Part shown: positions 42,935 to 51,597 of the stretch, piece by piece | How the letters are laid out: each line of letters opens with the position of its first letter | Numbering within the stretch: the first letter of the stretch is position 1 | Assembly: GCA_030145245.1 (NCBI GenBank) | Contig: JAQYWC010000052.1 | Coordinates: 62,001 to 126,000, forward strand | Length of the DNA: 64,000 nucleotides | Source of the DNA: Desulfobacterium sp. | Lineage (GTDB): Bacteria; Desulfobacterota; Desulfobacteria; Desulfobacterales; Desulfobacteraceae | Direction of reading: 5' to 3' | Notes under the pieces: generated by a model | Database searches by the model: none | The model's input: only the letters and a program-made list of their open reading frames with translations | What the model was told of the DNA's origin: nothing | Made by a program: the position numbers and the translations under genes

Positions 42935-44862
42935 GGTTGGCTCCTTTGGTTCAATTTTACATCAACGACAGTGCCGCTGAACAGCTTTATTGCATCGGCC
43001 ACAAGGGGGTGACTCAACACTTCCTGTCTCAACTTTGCAGGGCTTTTTCCCTGGTTGCCGCTTTCTTGGGGGGTACAGTTGCCGATGATCTGCACCTTAA
43101 GCTTTCTCCCGTAAAAGTCGTGGCAAATGGACTCCAGTTCCGCGCGTTTGGATTCTATCCTGGAACGCTCAAAGGCCTTGCCGTTGAGTTCAATAACGAT
43201 ATCAGTATCTGAAATGTTTTGCAACCTGCCTTTGGAGAGAATGGCTGACACAAAGGGCAGGGAGTTTGAGACTGTTTTTAAGAAAGCGTTCCAATCCTGG
43301 GATGGGTTCCGGTTGGGGGCAGTCGGGGCTGCCTGGCTTGGTGGTACAGGTTCCCGGGTGTCATAAGCCGGTGCCTGCTGGTGCATGGGCTGCTGTGCTT
43401 GCTGGTGCATGGGCTGCTGCGCCTGCTGGTGCATGGGCTGCTGTGCCTGCTGGTGCATGGGCTGCTGTGCCTGCTGCTGCATGGGCTGCTGTGCCTGCTG
43501 CTGCATGGGCTGTTGTGCCTGCTGCTGCATGGGCTGTTGTGCCTGCTGCTGCACGGGCTGTTGTGCCTGCTGCTGCATGGGTTGCTGTGCCTGCTGCTGC
43601 ATGGGCTGTTGTGCCTGCTGCTGCACGGGTTGCGGTGCCTGCTGCTGCATGGGCTGCTGTGCCTGCTGCTGCATGGGCTGCTGTGCCTGGGCCGGTTCCT
43701 GAAAATTTGGGTCGTCCAGCCGCTTGGCAAGGCTGTCCAACCGCTCAATCATCCCATCGATTTCAATTCCGGGCCGGATCTGAACGATTTTGAGAAGCAC
43801 CATCTCCACGGCTGTTTTTGTATGGGACGAAAATTTCACCAATGATTCTTCGGTGAGAAGTGTATTGAGGATCTGATTAAGAAACGCCTGGGAAAGCGGG
43901 GTGGCCAGGTGGGTCATCCGCTCCCTGTCATGGTCTGATATGTCGGTGGTGTTTCTTTCATTGTTGCAGATCTTGATGACGGCAATGTTTCTGAAGTGCC
44001 TGATGAGGGAGGCGTAGAAACGTTTCAGATCGAGCCCCAGGTTGTGGACACGGTCTATAAGGTCAAGAACAGTTGCCCCGTCATTTTTTATAACAGCTTC
44101 TGCCAGGTCAAAGAGGATGGTCTTGTCAATGATTCCGAGGTTGTTCAGGATCTCTTCATGGGAAATCTCCGCATGGTCGCTGCTGGAGAGGATTCTGTCC
44201 AGAAGGCTCAAGGAGTCCCGCATGGATCCGTCGGCCTCGCCTGCCAGAAGATCGCAGCTCTCCTGGGAGAGGCGAAAATTCTCGGCCTCGCTCAGCTTCT
44301 TAAGATGGGCCGAGATCTGGGACAGGGTGATCCTTCCAAGATCGTGGCGCTGGCAGCGGGAGAGAATGGTCACCGGAATCTTATGGACTTCCGTGGTGGC
44401 AAAAATAAAAAGAACGTGTTCCGGCGGTTCTTCCAGGGTCTTTAGGAGTGCATTAAAGGCGGCGGTGCTGAGCATGTGGACTTCGTCGATGATATAGATC
44501 TTGAACTTGGAGGAGGATGGCATGTAGGTGACATTCTCCCGGAGTTCTCTTATCTGGTCCACACTGTTGTTGGAGGCACCGTCGATTTCAAAAACATCGG
44601 CGGCATTGCCCGAGGTGATGCTGGTGCACGACTTGCATTGGTTGCAGGGAGTGGGTGTTGGGCCTTGGCTGCAGTTCATGGCCTTGGCAAGGATACGGGC
44701 GATGGTGGTTTTGCCTGTTCCCCTGGGACCGGTAAGTAAAATGGCATGGGCCACGCGATTCGATGAAATAGCATTGGTCAGGGTGGTTGTTACATGTGCC
44801 TGGCCGATAACGTCTTCAAAGGATTGGGGTCTGTATTTAAGGGCTAAAACTCGGTATGACAT
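42931..44862 (-). CDS. dnaX: DNA polymerase III subunits gamma and tau
   Basis: Clamp-loader ATPase of 643 residues starting [13 protein letters not shown]. Walker A is GPRGTGKTT, the zinc module is CNQCKSC, Walker B is IIDEVHMLS and the sensor region is [19 protein letters not shown]. The frame extends upstream to 44973, but that extension only translates the tRNA-Ser gene. The linker between domain III and the C-terminal tau-like domain is replaced by 13 eight-residue units of AQQPMQQQ type. A C-terminal domain follows (about 530-640; [15 protein letters not shown]). I found no convincing slippery site for the gamma form. Confidence 0.96.
   Translation of the reverse strand: MSYRVLALKYRPQSFEDVIGQAHVTTTLTNAISSNRVAHAILLTGPRGTGKTTIARILAKAMNCSQGPTPTPCNQCKSCTSITSGNAADVFEIDGASNNSVDQIRELRENVTYMPSSSKFKIYIIDEVHMLSTAAFNALLKTLEEPPEHVLFIFATTEVHKIPVTILSRCQRHDLGRITLSQISAHLKKLSEAENFRLSQESCDLLAGEADGSMRDSLSLLDRILSSSDHAEISHEEILNNLGIIDKTILFDLAEAVIKNDGATVLDLIDRVHNLGLDLKRFYASLIRHFRNIAVIKICNNERNTTDISDHDRERMTHLATPLSQAFLNQILNTLLTEESLVKFSSHTKTAVEMVLLKIVQIRPGIEIDGMIERLDSLAKRLDDPNFQEPAQAQQPMQQQAQQPMQQQAPQPVQQQAQQPMQQQAQQPMQQQAQQPVQQQAQQPMQQQAQQPMQQQAQQPMQQQAQQPMHQQAQQPMHQQAQQPMHQQAQQPMHQQAPAYDTREPVPPSQAAPTAPNRNPSQDWNAFLKTVSNSLPFVSAILSKGRLQNISDTDIVIELNGKAFERSRIESKRAELESICHDFYGRKLKVQIIGNCTPQESGNQGKSPAKLRQEVLSHPLVADAIKLFSGTVVDVKLNQRSQP
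43375..43686. repeat. 13 x 24-bp tandem repeat inside dnaX
   Basis: Exactly 312 bp made of 24-bp units encoding AQQPMQQQ with variants AQQPMHQQ (four units at the C-terminal end), AQQPVQQQ and APQPVQQQ. The clustering of the His variants at one end suggests stepwise unit duplication. The period is a multiple of three, so copy-number change keeps the frame. Confidence 0.95.
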
Positions 44863-44891
44863 TTTACCTGGATAGAAAAAGATATGGGGGA

Positions 44892-44979
44892 TGGCGGAGA
44901 GAGAGAGATTCGAACTCTCGGTACCTTGCGGTACACACGCTTTCCAGGCGTGCACCTTCAGCCACTCGGTCATCTCTCC
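44892..44979 (-). tRNA. tRNA-Ser (anticodon GGA)
   Basis: An 88-nt class II tRNA with acceptor stem GGAGAGA pairing TCTCTCC, an anticodon arm with loop CTGGAAA (anticodon GGA), a long variable arm (TGTACCGCAAGGTAC) and a GTTCGAATC T-loop, ending in encoded CCA. It lies 29 nt upstream of dnaX on the same strand. Confidence 0.97.
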
Positions 44980-45024
44980 GCAGTAACAACGACTCAGACC
45001 TTATATATCGAACCTGTTTTAGAG

Positions 45025-45747
45025 TCAAGCATTAAATGTCGAATGTGCCATTTTTGTTAAATCTTTTTCGGAATCCTGGAGAAAGAGGGGGGGGATGACC
45101 GTGAAAGCCGGGCGCTGGTTCTTGGTGCCCGTCAGGATCACAAGCTTTGCCGACCTGTTCTGTTTGGTGTGGACAAAGCGTGCCGTTGCCGGCCCCATGC
45201 CGTTTTTGTCCATCCCCTGCATCAGTTCTCCCAGGCGCTCAGCCGGAAATATGATGATGAAACTGCCGCCGGGGACAAGAATCCGTGCAGCCGTTGCCAG
45301 AAGCTCTGCCAGGGTCAGTTCTATTTCATGGCGGGCAATGGCTTTTTGCGGGTTGGGGTTGATGCGACCGCTTTTTTTCTTCTTGTAGGGCGGGTTGGTG
45401 ATCACAAGATCCACGCAACCACCAAGATGGGACGGCTCAAGGGTTCGTATATCCTGTGTGAGGATGGAAACCGTTTCGGAGACCCTGTTCTCTGCCATGT
45501 TTTTCCGTGCAAGGGTGGCAAGCTCCGCCTGGAGCTCGATGCCGGTGATCCGGGTTGCGGGATATCTGTGGGACAGGATCAGGGGCATGATGCCGCAGCC
45601 GGTGCCAAGATCCACGACCAGCTCTCCCGGCTGGGGGGCTGCTTGGGCCGCAAGGAGTAACGGATCCACGGAAAAACGGTAACCGTTTTCAGGCTGGGAC
45701 ACGGTGATGGCGTCGTTGAATAGTCGTTCAGTTGTGTAGGGAGGCAA
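45025..45747 (-). CDS. TrmN6-like N6-adenine tRNA methyltransferase
   Basis: A SAM-dependent methyltransferase of about 240 residues. Motif I is VVDLGTGCGIMPLIL and the N6-adenine catalytic motif is NPPYKKKKSGRINP, as in tRNA1(Val) A37 methyltransferase (YfiC/TrmN6). The frame is open to 45909, but that part overlaps DUF721 in another frame and is low-complexity. The likely start is TTG 45747, overlapping the DUF721 stop by 20 nt. The two genes are therefore coupled. Specificity for tRNA over other targets is a family-based inference. Confidence 0.82.
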   Translation of the reverse strand: MPPYTTERLFNDAITVSQPENGYRFSVDPLLLAAQAAPQPGELVVDLGTGCGIMPLILSHRYPATRITGIELQAELATLARKNMAENRVSETVSILTQDIRTLEPSHLGGCVDLVITNPPYKKKKSGRINPNPQKAIARHEIELTLAELLATAARILVPGGSFIIIFPAERLGELMQGMDKNGMGPATARFVHTKQNRSAKLVILTGTKNQRPAFTVIPPLFLQDSEKDLTKMAHSTFNA

Positions 45748-46039
45748 TTTTGAATCTAAGCTCTTTAACAAGGGGGCGGCCCAGGGCCCGGTTGAGGTTG
45801 CTGTGGAGGTCCTGCTGGATGAACCGCATCTGCTGGAGCCACACGCTGCTGGAAACATGGACGAGCAGGGTGCCGTCCTTGAAGGCGCCCGGCTTGGCGT
45901 TCTGGGCAACGCCTTCCCCCACGGCCTGGTCCCACAGCGCCCAGATCTGGGTCATGTCCGTGTCTGAACTTGGCCGGAAACTTTCAAGGGCCTTGTCCAG
46001 AATGTTGCCGATGTGTGTGAGTTTCTTCTTCTTTTTCAT
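45728..46039 (-). CDS. DUF721/DciA-like protein
   Basis: A 103-residue protein, basic at the N-terminus (MKKKKKLTHIGNILDKAL), with the DUF721 core IWALWDQAVGEGVAQNA, LVHVSSSVWLQQMRF. DciA-type members of this family help load the replicative helicase. The frame opens at 46144, but those 35 residues are not family-like, so ATG 46039 is chosen; its ribosome-binding site (AGGG) is close and weak. The next gene overlaps it. Confidence 0.75.
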   Translation of the reverse strand: MKKKKKLTHIGNILDKALESFRPSSDTDMTQIWALWDQAVGEGVAQNAKPGAFKDGTLLVHVSSSVWLQQMRFIQQDLHSNLNRALGRPLVKELRFKIASLHN

Positions 46040-46150
46040 GTCCCTATAAATATCATCGACCCTGGCAGGGGTCAATGGATCAATGGATAAATAGAAAATG
46101 GGTTGATTGCCGGCAAAGGGCTGGCGAGCCTCCTTTGCCGGCAATTGTCC

Positions 46151-47797
46151 TTATTTATATTGGGTTCGGATCACTTTCTTGTCCAGTTTGCCAACCCCTG
46201 TCTTTGCAATGGCGTCTGTAAAGATGATCTTGTCCGGAATTCCGTATTTGGGAAGGTTGCCCTCTTCATGCTGGGTGACGAACATCTGTTTCAACTCGTC
46301 CCCAAGGTCCTTGTCCTTGTAAGCGGCCTGGAGCACCACAAGAACTATGGGGCGTTCCCCCCACTTGTCGTCGGGGATGCCGATGGCCGCAGCTTCGCTC
46401 ACGGCCGGATGGCGGCTGGCAATGTCCTCCAGCTCCAGGGAAGAGACCCATTCGCCGCCGGTCTTGATCACATCCTTTAACCTGTCGGTTATCTTGAGAT
46501 ACCCTTCAGGATCGATGTTGCCCACGTCTCCGGTGTGGAGCCAGCCGCCTTCCCACAGCTCTTCGCTCTTTTCCGGGTTTTTCAGGTAACCCTGGGTGAG
46601 CCAGGGGGTTCTTGTCACCACTTCCCCTGTCTGCACACCGTCATGGGCCACCGGTTTTCCCATGGGATCGATGATCTCAATATCCACAAGGGGGATGGGC
46701 AGGCCGGTCTTGCACCGGATGTCGATGAGCTTCTCCTCGTCCCAGTCAACCATATGGGGCTTGATGTGGGCAATGGTGAGAAGGGGGCAGGTCTCGGACA
46801 TGCCATAGGCAGAGTAGAGGTTGATCTTTGCCTTGAGGGCAGCGGCGCACAGTCCCCTTGGCAGGGCGGAACCGCCGATCACCACCTTCCAGGCAGACAG
46901 ATCCGTTGTTTCCATCACAGGAGAGTTGACCAGCATGTGGATGATGGTGGGAACGCAGTGGGAAAAGGTCACCTTTTCCGTGGTGACAAGCTTCAGGATC
47001 ATGGCGGGCTCGTATCTTCCCGGGTAGACCTGGCGGTTGCCGAGCATGGTGAAAAGATAGGGCATGCCCCAGGCATGGACATGGAACATGGGGGTCAGGG
47101 GCATGTAGACGTCCTTGGATGTCATTACTGCCTGGGAATCGTAGGCGCATAACCCGGTCATGAGACCAAAGGTGTGCAGCACGATCTGCCGGTGGCTGAA
47201 GTAGACGCCCTTGGGATTGCCCGTGGTGCCGGAGGTGTAAAAGGTGGTCGCCCGGGCGTTTTCATCGAAATCCGGGAAGTCGTAGGTTGGTTTCTGGTCG
47301 CAAAGCAGGGTCTCGTAGTCCGTTGCAAACTCGATGGCTGTTTTGGGATCTTCCCCGTTTTCCCTTATGAGGACGATCTTTTTTACGGTTTCGATCTTGT
47401 CCATGATCGGTTCAAGCAGGGGAACCAGTTCCGAGTTGACCAGGATGACATCATCCTCTGCATGGTTGATGGTATAGAGGAGTTGTTCCGGAGAAAGGCG
47501 TATATGAACCGTGTGGAGCACGGCCCCCATCATGGGGACGGCAAAATAGCACTCAAGGTACCGGTGGCTGTCGTAGTCCATGACTGCCACGGTGTCTCCC
47601 TGTTTTACCCCGAGCTGCTCAAGGCCGTTGGCCAGCTGGGCCACCCGTTTGTGAAAATCCCGGTAGGTGTATCGCATCTGGTCCCTGTAGATGATCTCCT
47701 GGTCCGGGGAACGCACAAGGGAATTGCCTAAAAGACTCTTAATCAGTAACGGATAGGAATATGCTGATTCGCTCTGCTCTATGATCTTTACACCCAT
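46151..47797 (-). CDS. Long-chain-type acyl-CoA synthetase (fatty-acid--CoA ligase)
   Basis: A 548-residue ANL-superfamily ligase. The AMP-binding P-loop is TTFYTSGTTGNPKG, the A5 region is YGMSETCPL, the A7/A8 hinge is LHTGDVGNIDPEGYLKITDR, and the C-terminal lysine motif is KTGVGKLDKK. It activates a fatty acid with ATP and CoA. No membrane anchor. It should feed beta-oxidation, and a separate beta-oxidation operon is 11 kb away. Chain length cannot be read from sequence; medium- or long-chain acids are likely. Confidence 0.9.
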   Translation of the reverse strand: MGVKIIEQSESAYSYPLLIKSLLGNSLVRSPDQEIIYRDQMRYTYRDFHKRVAQLANGLEQLGVKQGDTVAVMDYDSHRYLECYFAVPMMGAVLHTVHIRLSPEQLLYTINHAEDDVILVNSELVPLLEPIMDKIETVKKIVLIRENGEDPKTAIEFATDYETLLCDQKPTYDFPDFDENARATTFYTSGTTGNPKGVYFSHRQIVLHTFGLMTGLCAYDSQAVMTSKDVYMPLTPMFHVHAWGMPYLFTMLGNRQVYPGRYEPAMILKLVTTEKVTFSHCVPTIIHMLVNSPVMETTDLSAWKVVIGGSALPRGLCAAALKAKINLYSAYGMSETCPLLTIAHIKPHMVDWDEEKLIDIRCKTGLPIPLVDIEIIDPMGKPVAHDGVQTGEVVTRTPWLTQGYLKNPEKSEELWEGGWLHTGDVGNIDPEGYLKITDRLKDVIKTGGEWVSSLELEDIASRHPAVSEAAAIGIPDDKWGERPIVLVVLQAAYKDKDLGDELKQMFVTQHEEGNLPKYGIPDKIIFTDAIAKTGVGKLDKKVIRTQYK

Positions 47798-47831
47798 AGT
47801 CGGATTCTCCTCTATATAAGGTTAGTAAATA

Positions 47832-48200
47832 TTATCCCTTTCCCAAAGCAAAGTCGGTCTGGACCTCTCCTTTCAGCACATGTCGTCTGAAAACCTGGCG
47901 GGTACGGTTCTGGTCCATCTCTTTGTATACAATGGGTTCTTCTCCAATGATCTCCACGGTCAGGTTGGGCTCGCTGCTGCACATGCCAAGGCAGCCTGCG
48001 GCCACAATCTTGATATCGCCTCTGTTTGCTTCCGCCTTTTCCTCAAGCAGGGTGTTCATCACCTGCCTTGCTCCTGCCGCGATCCCGCAGGTTCCCATGT
48101 GGACCGTGAGTTTGGCCATGGTCTCTCCTCCTCTTAAGGCGGCGTCCTGGGATGTTTTCTCTTTTATCTGTTTCAGATCTTCTACTGTCAGCTTTGCCAT
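47832..48200 (-). CDS. Thioredoxin-fold (2Fe-2S) ferredoxin-like protein
   Basis: A 122-residue protein related to the C-terminal half of NuoE/HndA. Only three Cys are present (38, 70 and 74: GTCGIAAGA, AAGCLGMC), one fewer than a canonical 2Fe-2S site. MAKLTV occurs twice, at residues 1 and 28, and both ATGs (48200, 48119) have a good ribosome-binding site; the inner one, GAGGAGGAGAGACC, is the stronger. The product may therefore be a 95-residue protein or exist in two forms. It is the last gene of the seven-gene module and lies 4 nt from the HATPase gene. Confidence 0.8.
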   Translation of the reverse strand: MAKLTVEDLKQIKEKTSQDAALRGGETMAKLTVHMGTCGIAAGARQVMNTLLEEKAEANRGDIKIVAAGCLGMCSSEPNLTVEIIGEEPIVYKEMDQNRTRQVFRRHVLKGEVQTDFALGKG

Positions 48201-48204
48201 GGTG

Positions 48205-48744
48205 TTACTCCTCTCCCTGAATAAAGTTGTTTATGATCTCTTTTATCCGGGTCAGAACAAGGGGATTATCGAGCTCTATGCCCTCAAGGTCCTGTTTGAG
48301 CTCAACTGTGTCGAGGCTGAAACTGTCCCGGAAAAGAATATGATCATACTTTATACCAATGTCAGGGAATCCTGCAATAAGAGTCGTGATTGTTTCTCCC
48401 ATATTTCCCACAGGGGCCCTGTCCAGGTGGTCTGTTTCAAAGGTGGCCCATAGGGTGGTGCCCCTGGATTCGTCGCTCCTGATTTCGAAACTGCCGTTGC
48501 ACCGCTCGGCGGCCGCTTTGAACAGGGAGACGCCCATGCCCACCCGGCGGGTGGTTCGGGTTGTGACAAAGGGATCTGAAACAGCGGCCACCATGGCAGG
48601 ATCCATGCCGCTTCCGTTGTCCGTGACAGTTATTTTGATGTGGGTGTTAAGAAAGGTTTCATCCACTTGGATGGTGATGCGGTCTGCCCCGGCCGTGATG
48701 CCGTTTTCGGCGAGGTCAAGGATGTGCAGTGAAAGTTCCCTCAA
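48205..48744 (-). CDS. HATPase_c protein (histidine-kinase-like ATPase)
   Basis: A 179-residue protein with only a GHKL ATPase domain: N-box LHILDLAENGITAGA, G1 VTDNGSGMD, and a glycine-rich lid RRVGMGVSLFKAAAERC. It has no DHp domain or His phospho-acceptor, so it is either an anti-sigma-type Ser/Thr kinase or a kinase half working with another module protein. It lies between the PHP gene (3 nt) and the 2Fe-2S gene (4 nt). The C-terminal 70 residues have no clear match. Confidence 0.82.
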   Translation of the reverse strand: MRELSLHILDLAENGITAGADRITIQVDETFLNTHIKITVTDNGSGMDPAMVAAVSDPFVTTRTTRRVGMGVSLFKAAAERCNGSFEIRSDESRGTTLWATFETDHLDRAPVGNMGETITTLIAGFPDIGIKYDHILFRDSFSLDTVELKQDLEGIELDNPLVLTRIKEIINNFIQGEE

Positions 48745-48747
48745 AAA

Positions 48748-49503
48748 TCAGACTCCTCTGAGTAAATGGTGCGTGTGTCCTTTTTCTAGTGCCGAAATCA
48801 TTGCCCGGACCGTGGGGCAGGTGATCTCAAACACGGTGGCTCCCTGCCCGATCTCTTCCAGGCGGTGAGCGTCTGATGATACTATGCAGGGAATGGTTGT
48901 CTTGTCAAGGAAATGTTGTTCTCTTTTGTGAGTATAAGTCTGAACTGTGATCTCTACACCGTCCAGGCCTAGATCTCCGGGGATGAAGCCCAGTTGGCTG
49001 AGGATGCTGTAGCTGGGCCTGTCGATGTGGGAGGCGATGGCCATGCCTCCTAGGCAATGGATCAGGTCCACTGCCTCTTTGACACTTAAGTGGCAGGCCT
49101 GGATGAGAAGCTTTTCCTCCTCCCCCAGGACCAGGTCCTGGCTGTCGGCAATGACCTGGTATCCGAAGATCTCCGGGGCGTTCTTTTGGGTCAGTCCCGG
49201 GTATACGGCCTCCTGGATGGCGGTTGCCTGTTTGAGGGTGTCAAGGATTGCGAGCAGGTGAACCTCTTCCCTTGTGCAGATTTCAAGGCCTGGCAGGACG
49301 GTGATCCCCGCCCGTTTGCCAAGCGCCATCACCGAAGGGGCGTTTTTTGATGAGTTGTGGTCGCAGACGGCAATGATGTCAAGGCCCTCGTCCCGGGCCT
49401 TTTTTATGATTTTGTTCGGGGTCATCTCCCACCCGGCGCAGGGGGAGAGGCAGGTGTGGATGTGGAGATCGGCTTTGAAGGGGCGTGGCACCACCCGGGC
49501 CAC
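48748..49503 (-). CDS. PHP-domain phosphoesterase
   Basis: A 251-residue protein with the PHP metal-site motifs DLHIHTCLSPC near residue 11, AVCDHNSSKN near 41, a central SHIDRPSYS and a late VSSDAHRLEEIG. Such domains hydrolyse phosphoesters, for example nucleotides or histidinol phosphate. Its neighbours are DRTGG and ATPase genes with 2-3 nt gaps, so a signalling role in this module is more likely than histidine biosynthesis. Substrate unknown. Confidence 0.85.
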   Translation of the reverse strand: MARVVPRPFKADLHIHTCLSPCAGWEMTPNKIIKKARDEGLDIIAVCDHNSSKNAPSVMALGKRAGITVLPGLEICTREEVHLLAILDTLKQATAIQEAVYPGLTQKNAPEIFGYQVIADSQDLVLGEEEKLLIQACHLSVKEAVDLIHCLGGMAIASHIDRPSYSILSQLGFIPGDLGLDGVEITVQTYTHKREQHFLDKTTIPCIVSSDAHRLEEIGQGATVFEITCPTVRAMISALEKGHTHHLLRGV

Positions 49504-49505
49504 GG

Positions 49506-49841
49506 TTAATCCGTGTCTGACCTGGCAAGGTCCCAGGCGAGATCAAAGGCCGGGCGTTCCGAGAGGAGCAGGGGAATTTTTTCCTGGTCGGCCTTGTCGC
49601 AGGTGGCCTTGTCCGGCTTGTTGCCGCAGGTGATGATGATTGCAGCCATCTCCTTGAGAACAGCCACGGCAATGATGTTCTGGTGGGCCTGGACTGTCAG
49701 CCAGACACAGTGCTCGGTGGCGTTTGCCATGACGTCGCTCAGGAGGTCGCCGGAATATCCCCCGGATATGGTTTGCCCAAGCCCCGCTTCTCCTGCAGCC
49801 AGGACAAGGTCTAATTGCTCTATCAGGTCTTTTACCTTCAA
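49506..49841 (-). CDS. DRTGG-type regulatory domain protein
   Basis: A 111-residue single-domain protein. The pattern GGYSGDLLSDVMANA followed by VWLTVQAHQNIIAVAVL resembles the DRTGG/HPr-kinase N-terminal domain that occurs beside hydrogenase and kinase genes. It probably binds a small ligand or another protein. It overlaps the hydrogenase-like gene by 4 nt. A second DRTGG-like protein occurs at the other end of the module. Confidence 0.75.
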   Translation of the reverse strand: MKVKDLIEQLDLVLAAGEAGLGQTISGGYSGDLLSDVMANATEHCVWLTVQAHQNIIAVAVLKEMAAIIITCGNKPDKATCDKADQEKIPLLLSERPAFDLAWDLARSDTD

Positions 49842-51160
49842 CTCTTTTCTCCTTTGGTATGGTCTTCACTGGTTTTTAATGGGGGGCACTCGCTGATGCA
49901 GGCCCGGCCCCTGATCACATCCTCGGCAAAGGTGGGGCAGTCCGGTGCGCCGCAGGCCGCGCAGTTGAACCCGGGAAGCTGTTTCAGGATCTGGTTGATC
50001 CGTGTCAGGTCATCGATGGAAAGGGGTTCTTTTCTCTGGCCGAAGAGTTTTTCCATTTTCGAGGAGGTGAGTTTGTCAAAGAACCGCTCTTCGGCATATA
50101 GATCCTTGAGAAGATGGTCCCGGTGGCGCTCCCTTGCTTCGGCGCGGTTGACATGCTGCTGCAGGTTGTTTTTTGCCACATACTTGTCAACGGCGCACAG
50201 GGAACCGCCCACGCACCCTTCCCGGCAGGTCTTGAATTCGATGAAATCGTATTCTTTGAACAGGCCGAGCTCGATCTTTTCCAGGTACTCCAGGGTCTCG
50301 TTCATTCCTGATATGCAAAGCTTGTTTTTGATGGTCGATTCTGCGGTCTCTCCCCCTGAAATTCCCCAGAGAAGGCTTTTTCCTGTTGGCGGCTCCTCAA
50401 ATTCAAACACCGGATCAAGGGATCTGTCCGGGGGGGAGTCCTGTATGGTTTTGATATGTTTGTTCAGCTCTCCATAGATCTGGTTGATGCCGATGGCCCG
50501 GGTGCTATAGGGGCTGCCATGGGGCAGGGACGACCCCTTGGGGTTCATTTTTGTAGGGCAGGGGTTCAGGTAAAAGATGGAGATATCCTTGAGATCGATT
50601 TTGTGGTGGCTTGCAATAAAGGCTGCCACATCCTTGACCATGACGGATACGGGTCTGAGCACCGGGTGGAGAAGATCGATAAGGCTTGGGAACCTGCAGG
50701 CGATGAGGCGCAGCACCACCGGGCACATGGTGGAGATCACCGGACGGCCTTCCAGGGTTTTGCTGATGTTTTTCAGGTGCTGCTCCGTGGCCCGCTTGAA
50801 CAGGGTAAAAAAATAGGACATGTCCACTGTGTGCTTGAATCCCATGGCCTTGAGCCCCTTGAGGACCTCCCCCGGAGTGGCGTCCCTGAACTGGGAGTAG
50901 AGGACCGGAGCCACGAAGATGATGGGAAATTGGGTCTCCTTGAACGCCTGGGCCGGGATGGTGGTTGGGGTGATGCACCCCTGGGGGCAGACGTTGATGC
51001 ACAGGCCGCACCCGATGCAGTTGTCCACCAGGAGCAGGCTTTTTCCCTCTTTGATGCGGATGGCCTTTGTGGGGCAGGCCTTGACGCAGCCTCCGCATCC
51101 GGTGCAGTGCTCGTTGTCGAACCCTACATAGCAGGGGAGATCCTTGCTGTTTTCCATCAC
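49838..51160 (-). CDS. Sensory-type [FeFe]-hydrogenase-like Fe-S protein
   Basis: A 440-residue protein. Two 4Fe-4S sites are at the N-terminus (C19-C22-C25-C29 and C48-C51-C54-C58). A hydrogenase-like domain follows with motif L1 STMCPVV (Cys146), L2 NPCPTK (Cys201) and L3 TCREGCVGG (Cys312 and Cys316). These align with the four H-cluster ligands, but the proton-transfer Cys of the usual TSCCP is Met145. A C-terminal FeS domain has CAACGAPDC plus a further Cys pair. This pattern fits putative H2-sensing hydrogenases. It overlaps the RsbW-like gene by 4 nt. HydEFG maturases are not in the window. Confidence 0.85.
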   Translation of the reverse strand: MMENSKDLPCYVGFDNEHCTGCGGCVKACPTKAIRIKEGKSLLLVDNCIGCGLCINVCPQGCITPTTIPAQAFKETQFPIIFVAPVLYSQFRDATPGEVLKGLKAMGFKHTVDMSYFFTLFKRATEQHLKNISKTLEGRPVISTMCPVVLRLIACRFPSLIDLLHPVLRPVSVMVKDVAAFIASHHKIDLKDISIFYLNPCPTKMNPKGSSLPHGSPYSTRAIGINQIYGELNKHIKTIQDSPPDRSLDPVFEFEEPPTGKSLLWGISGGETAESTIKNKLCISGMNETLEYLEKIELGLFKEYDFIEFKTCREGCVGGSLCAVDKYVAKNNLQQHVNRAEARERHRDHLLKDLYAEERFFDKLTSSKMEKLFGQRKEPLSIDDLTRINQILKQLPGFNCAACGAPDCPTFAEDVIRGRACISECPPLKTSEDHTKGEKS

Positions 51161-51585
51161 CTGCCTCCCGTGGCAAATTCCATCCTGACGGTGGTCCCCT
51201 TTCCCGGTGTCGAACTGATCTCAAAGCGGTCGGCATTTTTTTTCATGTTGGGCAGTCCCATGCCGGCGCCGAACCCCATCTCCCTGAACTCGTCCAGGGC
51301 GGTGGAAAAACCTTTCTGCATTGCCTGGTCAATGTCCGGGATGCCGGGTCCCGTGTCCGTGATTTCAACGATGATCATGGTGTTTGACAGCTCCAGGTGG
51401 ATCTGGCCGTTCCTTGCATGCATCACCACGTTCATCTCTCCCTCATAGCCGCATACGGCCACCCTGCGGATGATCTCCGAAGGGGTGTTCAGCGCCTTGA
51501 GAAGGTTTTTTATCTCAATGGAGGGTTTGCCTGCATGGATAAAATCCCTGTGCTTGATGGGAAAGGTTTTCACAAGATTGCCCAT
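51157..51585 (-). CDS. RsbW-like anti-sigma factor / Ser-Thr kinase
   Basis: A 142-residue GHKL ATPase of the HATPase_c_2 type: N-box IRRVAVCGYEGEMNVVMHA, G1 ITDTGPGI, G2 GFGAGMGLPNMKKNADRF. Such proteins phosphorylate antagonist proteins or bind sigma factors. No STAS antagonist or sigma factor is in the window, so its partner may be the hydrogenase-like protein or a distant gene. It is coupled to the hydrogenase-like gene by a 4-nt overlap. Confidence 0.85.
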   Translation of the reverse strand: MGNLVKTFPIKHRDFIHAGKPSIEIKNLLKALNTPSEIIRRVAVCGYEGEMNVVMHARNGQIHLELSNTMIIVEITDTGPGIPDIDQAMQKGFSTALDEFREMGFGAGMGLPNMKKNADRFEISSTPGKGTTVRMEFATGGR

Positions 51586-51597
51586 GGGATCTCCGGG

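Noticed and set aside
43375-43686. CRISPR-like regular repeat array
   Set aside because: Units are contiguous with no spacers and keep the dnaX reading frame.
43266-43845. Overlapping low-complexity frames on both strands, including Cys- and Leu-rich repeats
   Set aside because: All are other-frame readings of the dnaX 24-bp repeat; none has an independent start signal.
44080-44110. Programmed frameshift site for a short DnaX (gamma) form
   Set aside because: The minus strand has a run reading ATA AAA AAT, but not the canonical A AAA AAG, and it sits in the conserved core with no clear downstream stem.
44863-44973. N-terminal extension of DnaX (starts MTEWLKVHAWK)
   Set aside because: It is the translation of the tRNA-Ser gene on the same strand. 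The true start is ATG 44862, where the conserved [13 protein letters not shown] begins.
49838-51160. Catalytic [FeFe]-hydrogenase
   Set aside because: The proton-transfer Cys of motif L1 is Met and the gene set around it is regulatory, so a sensory role is favoured.
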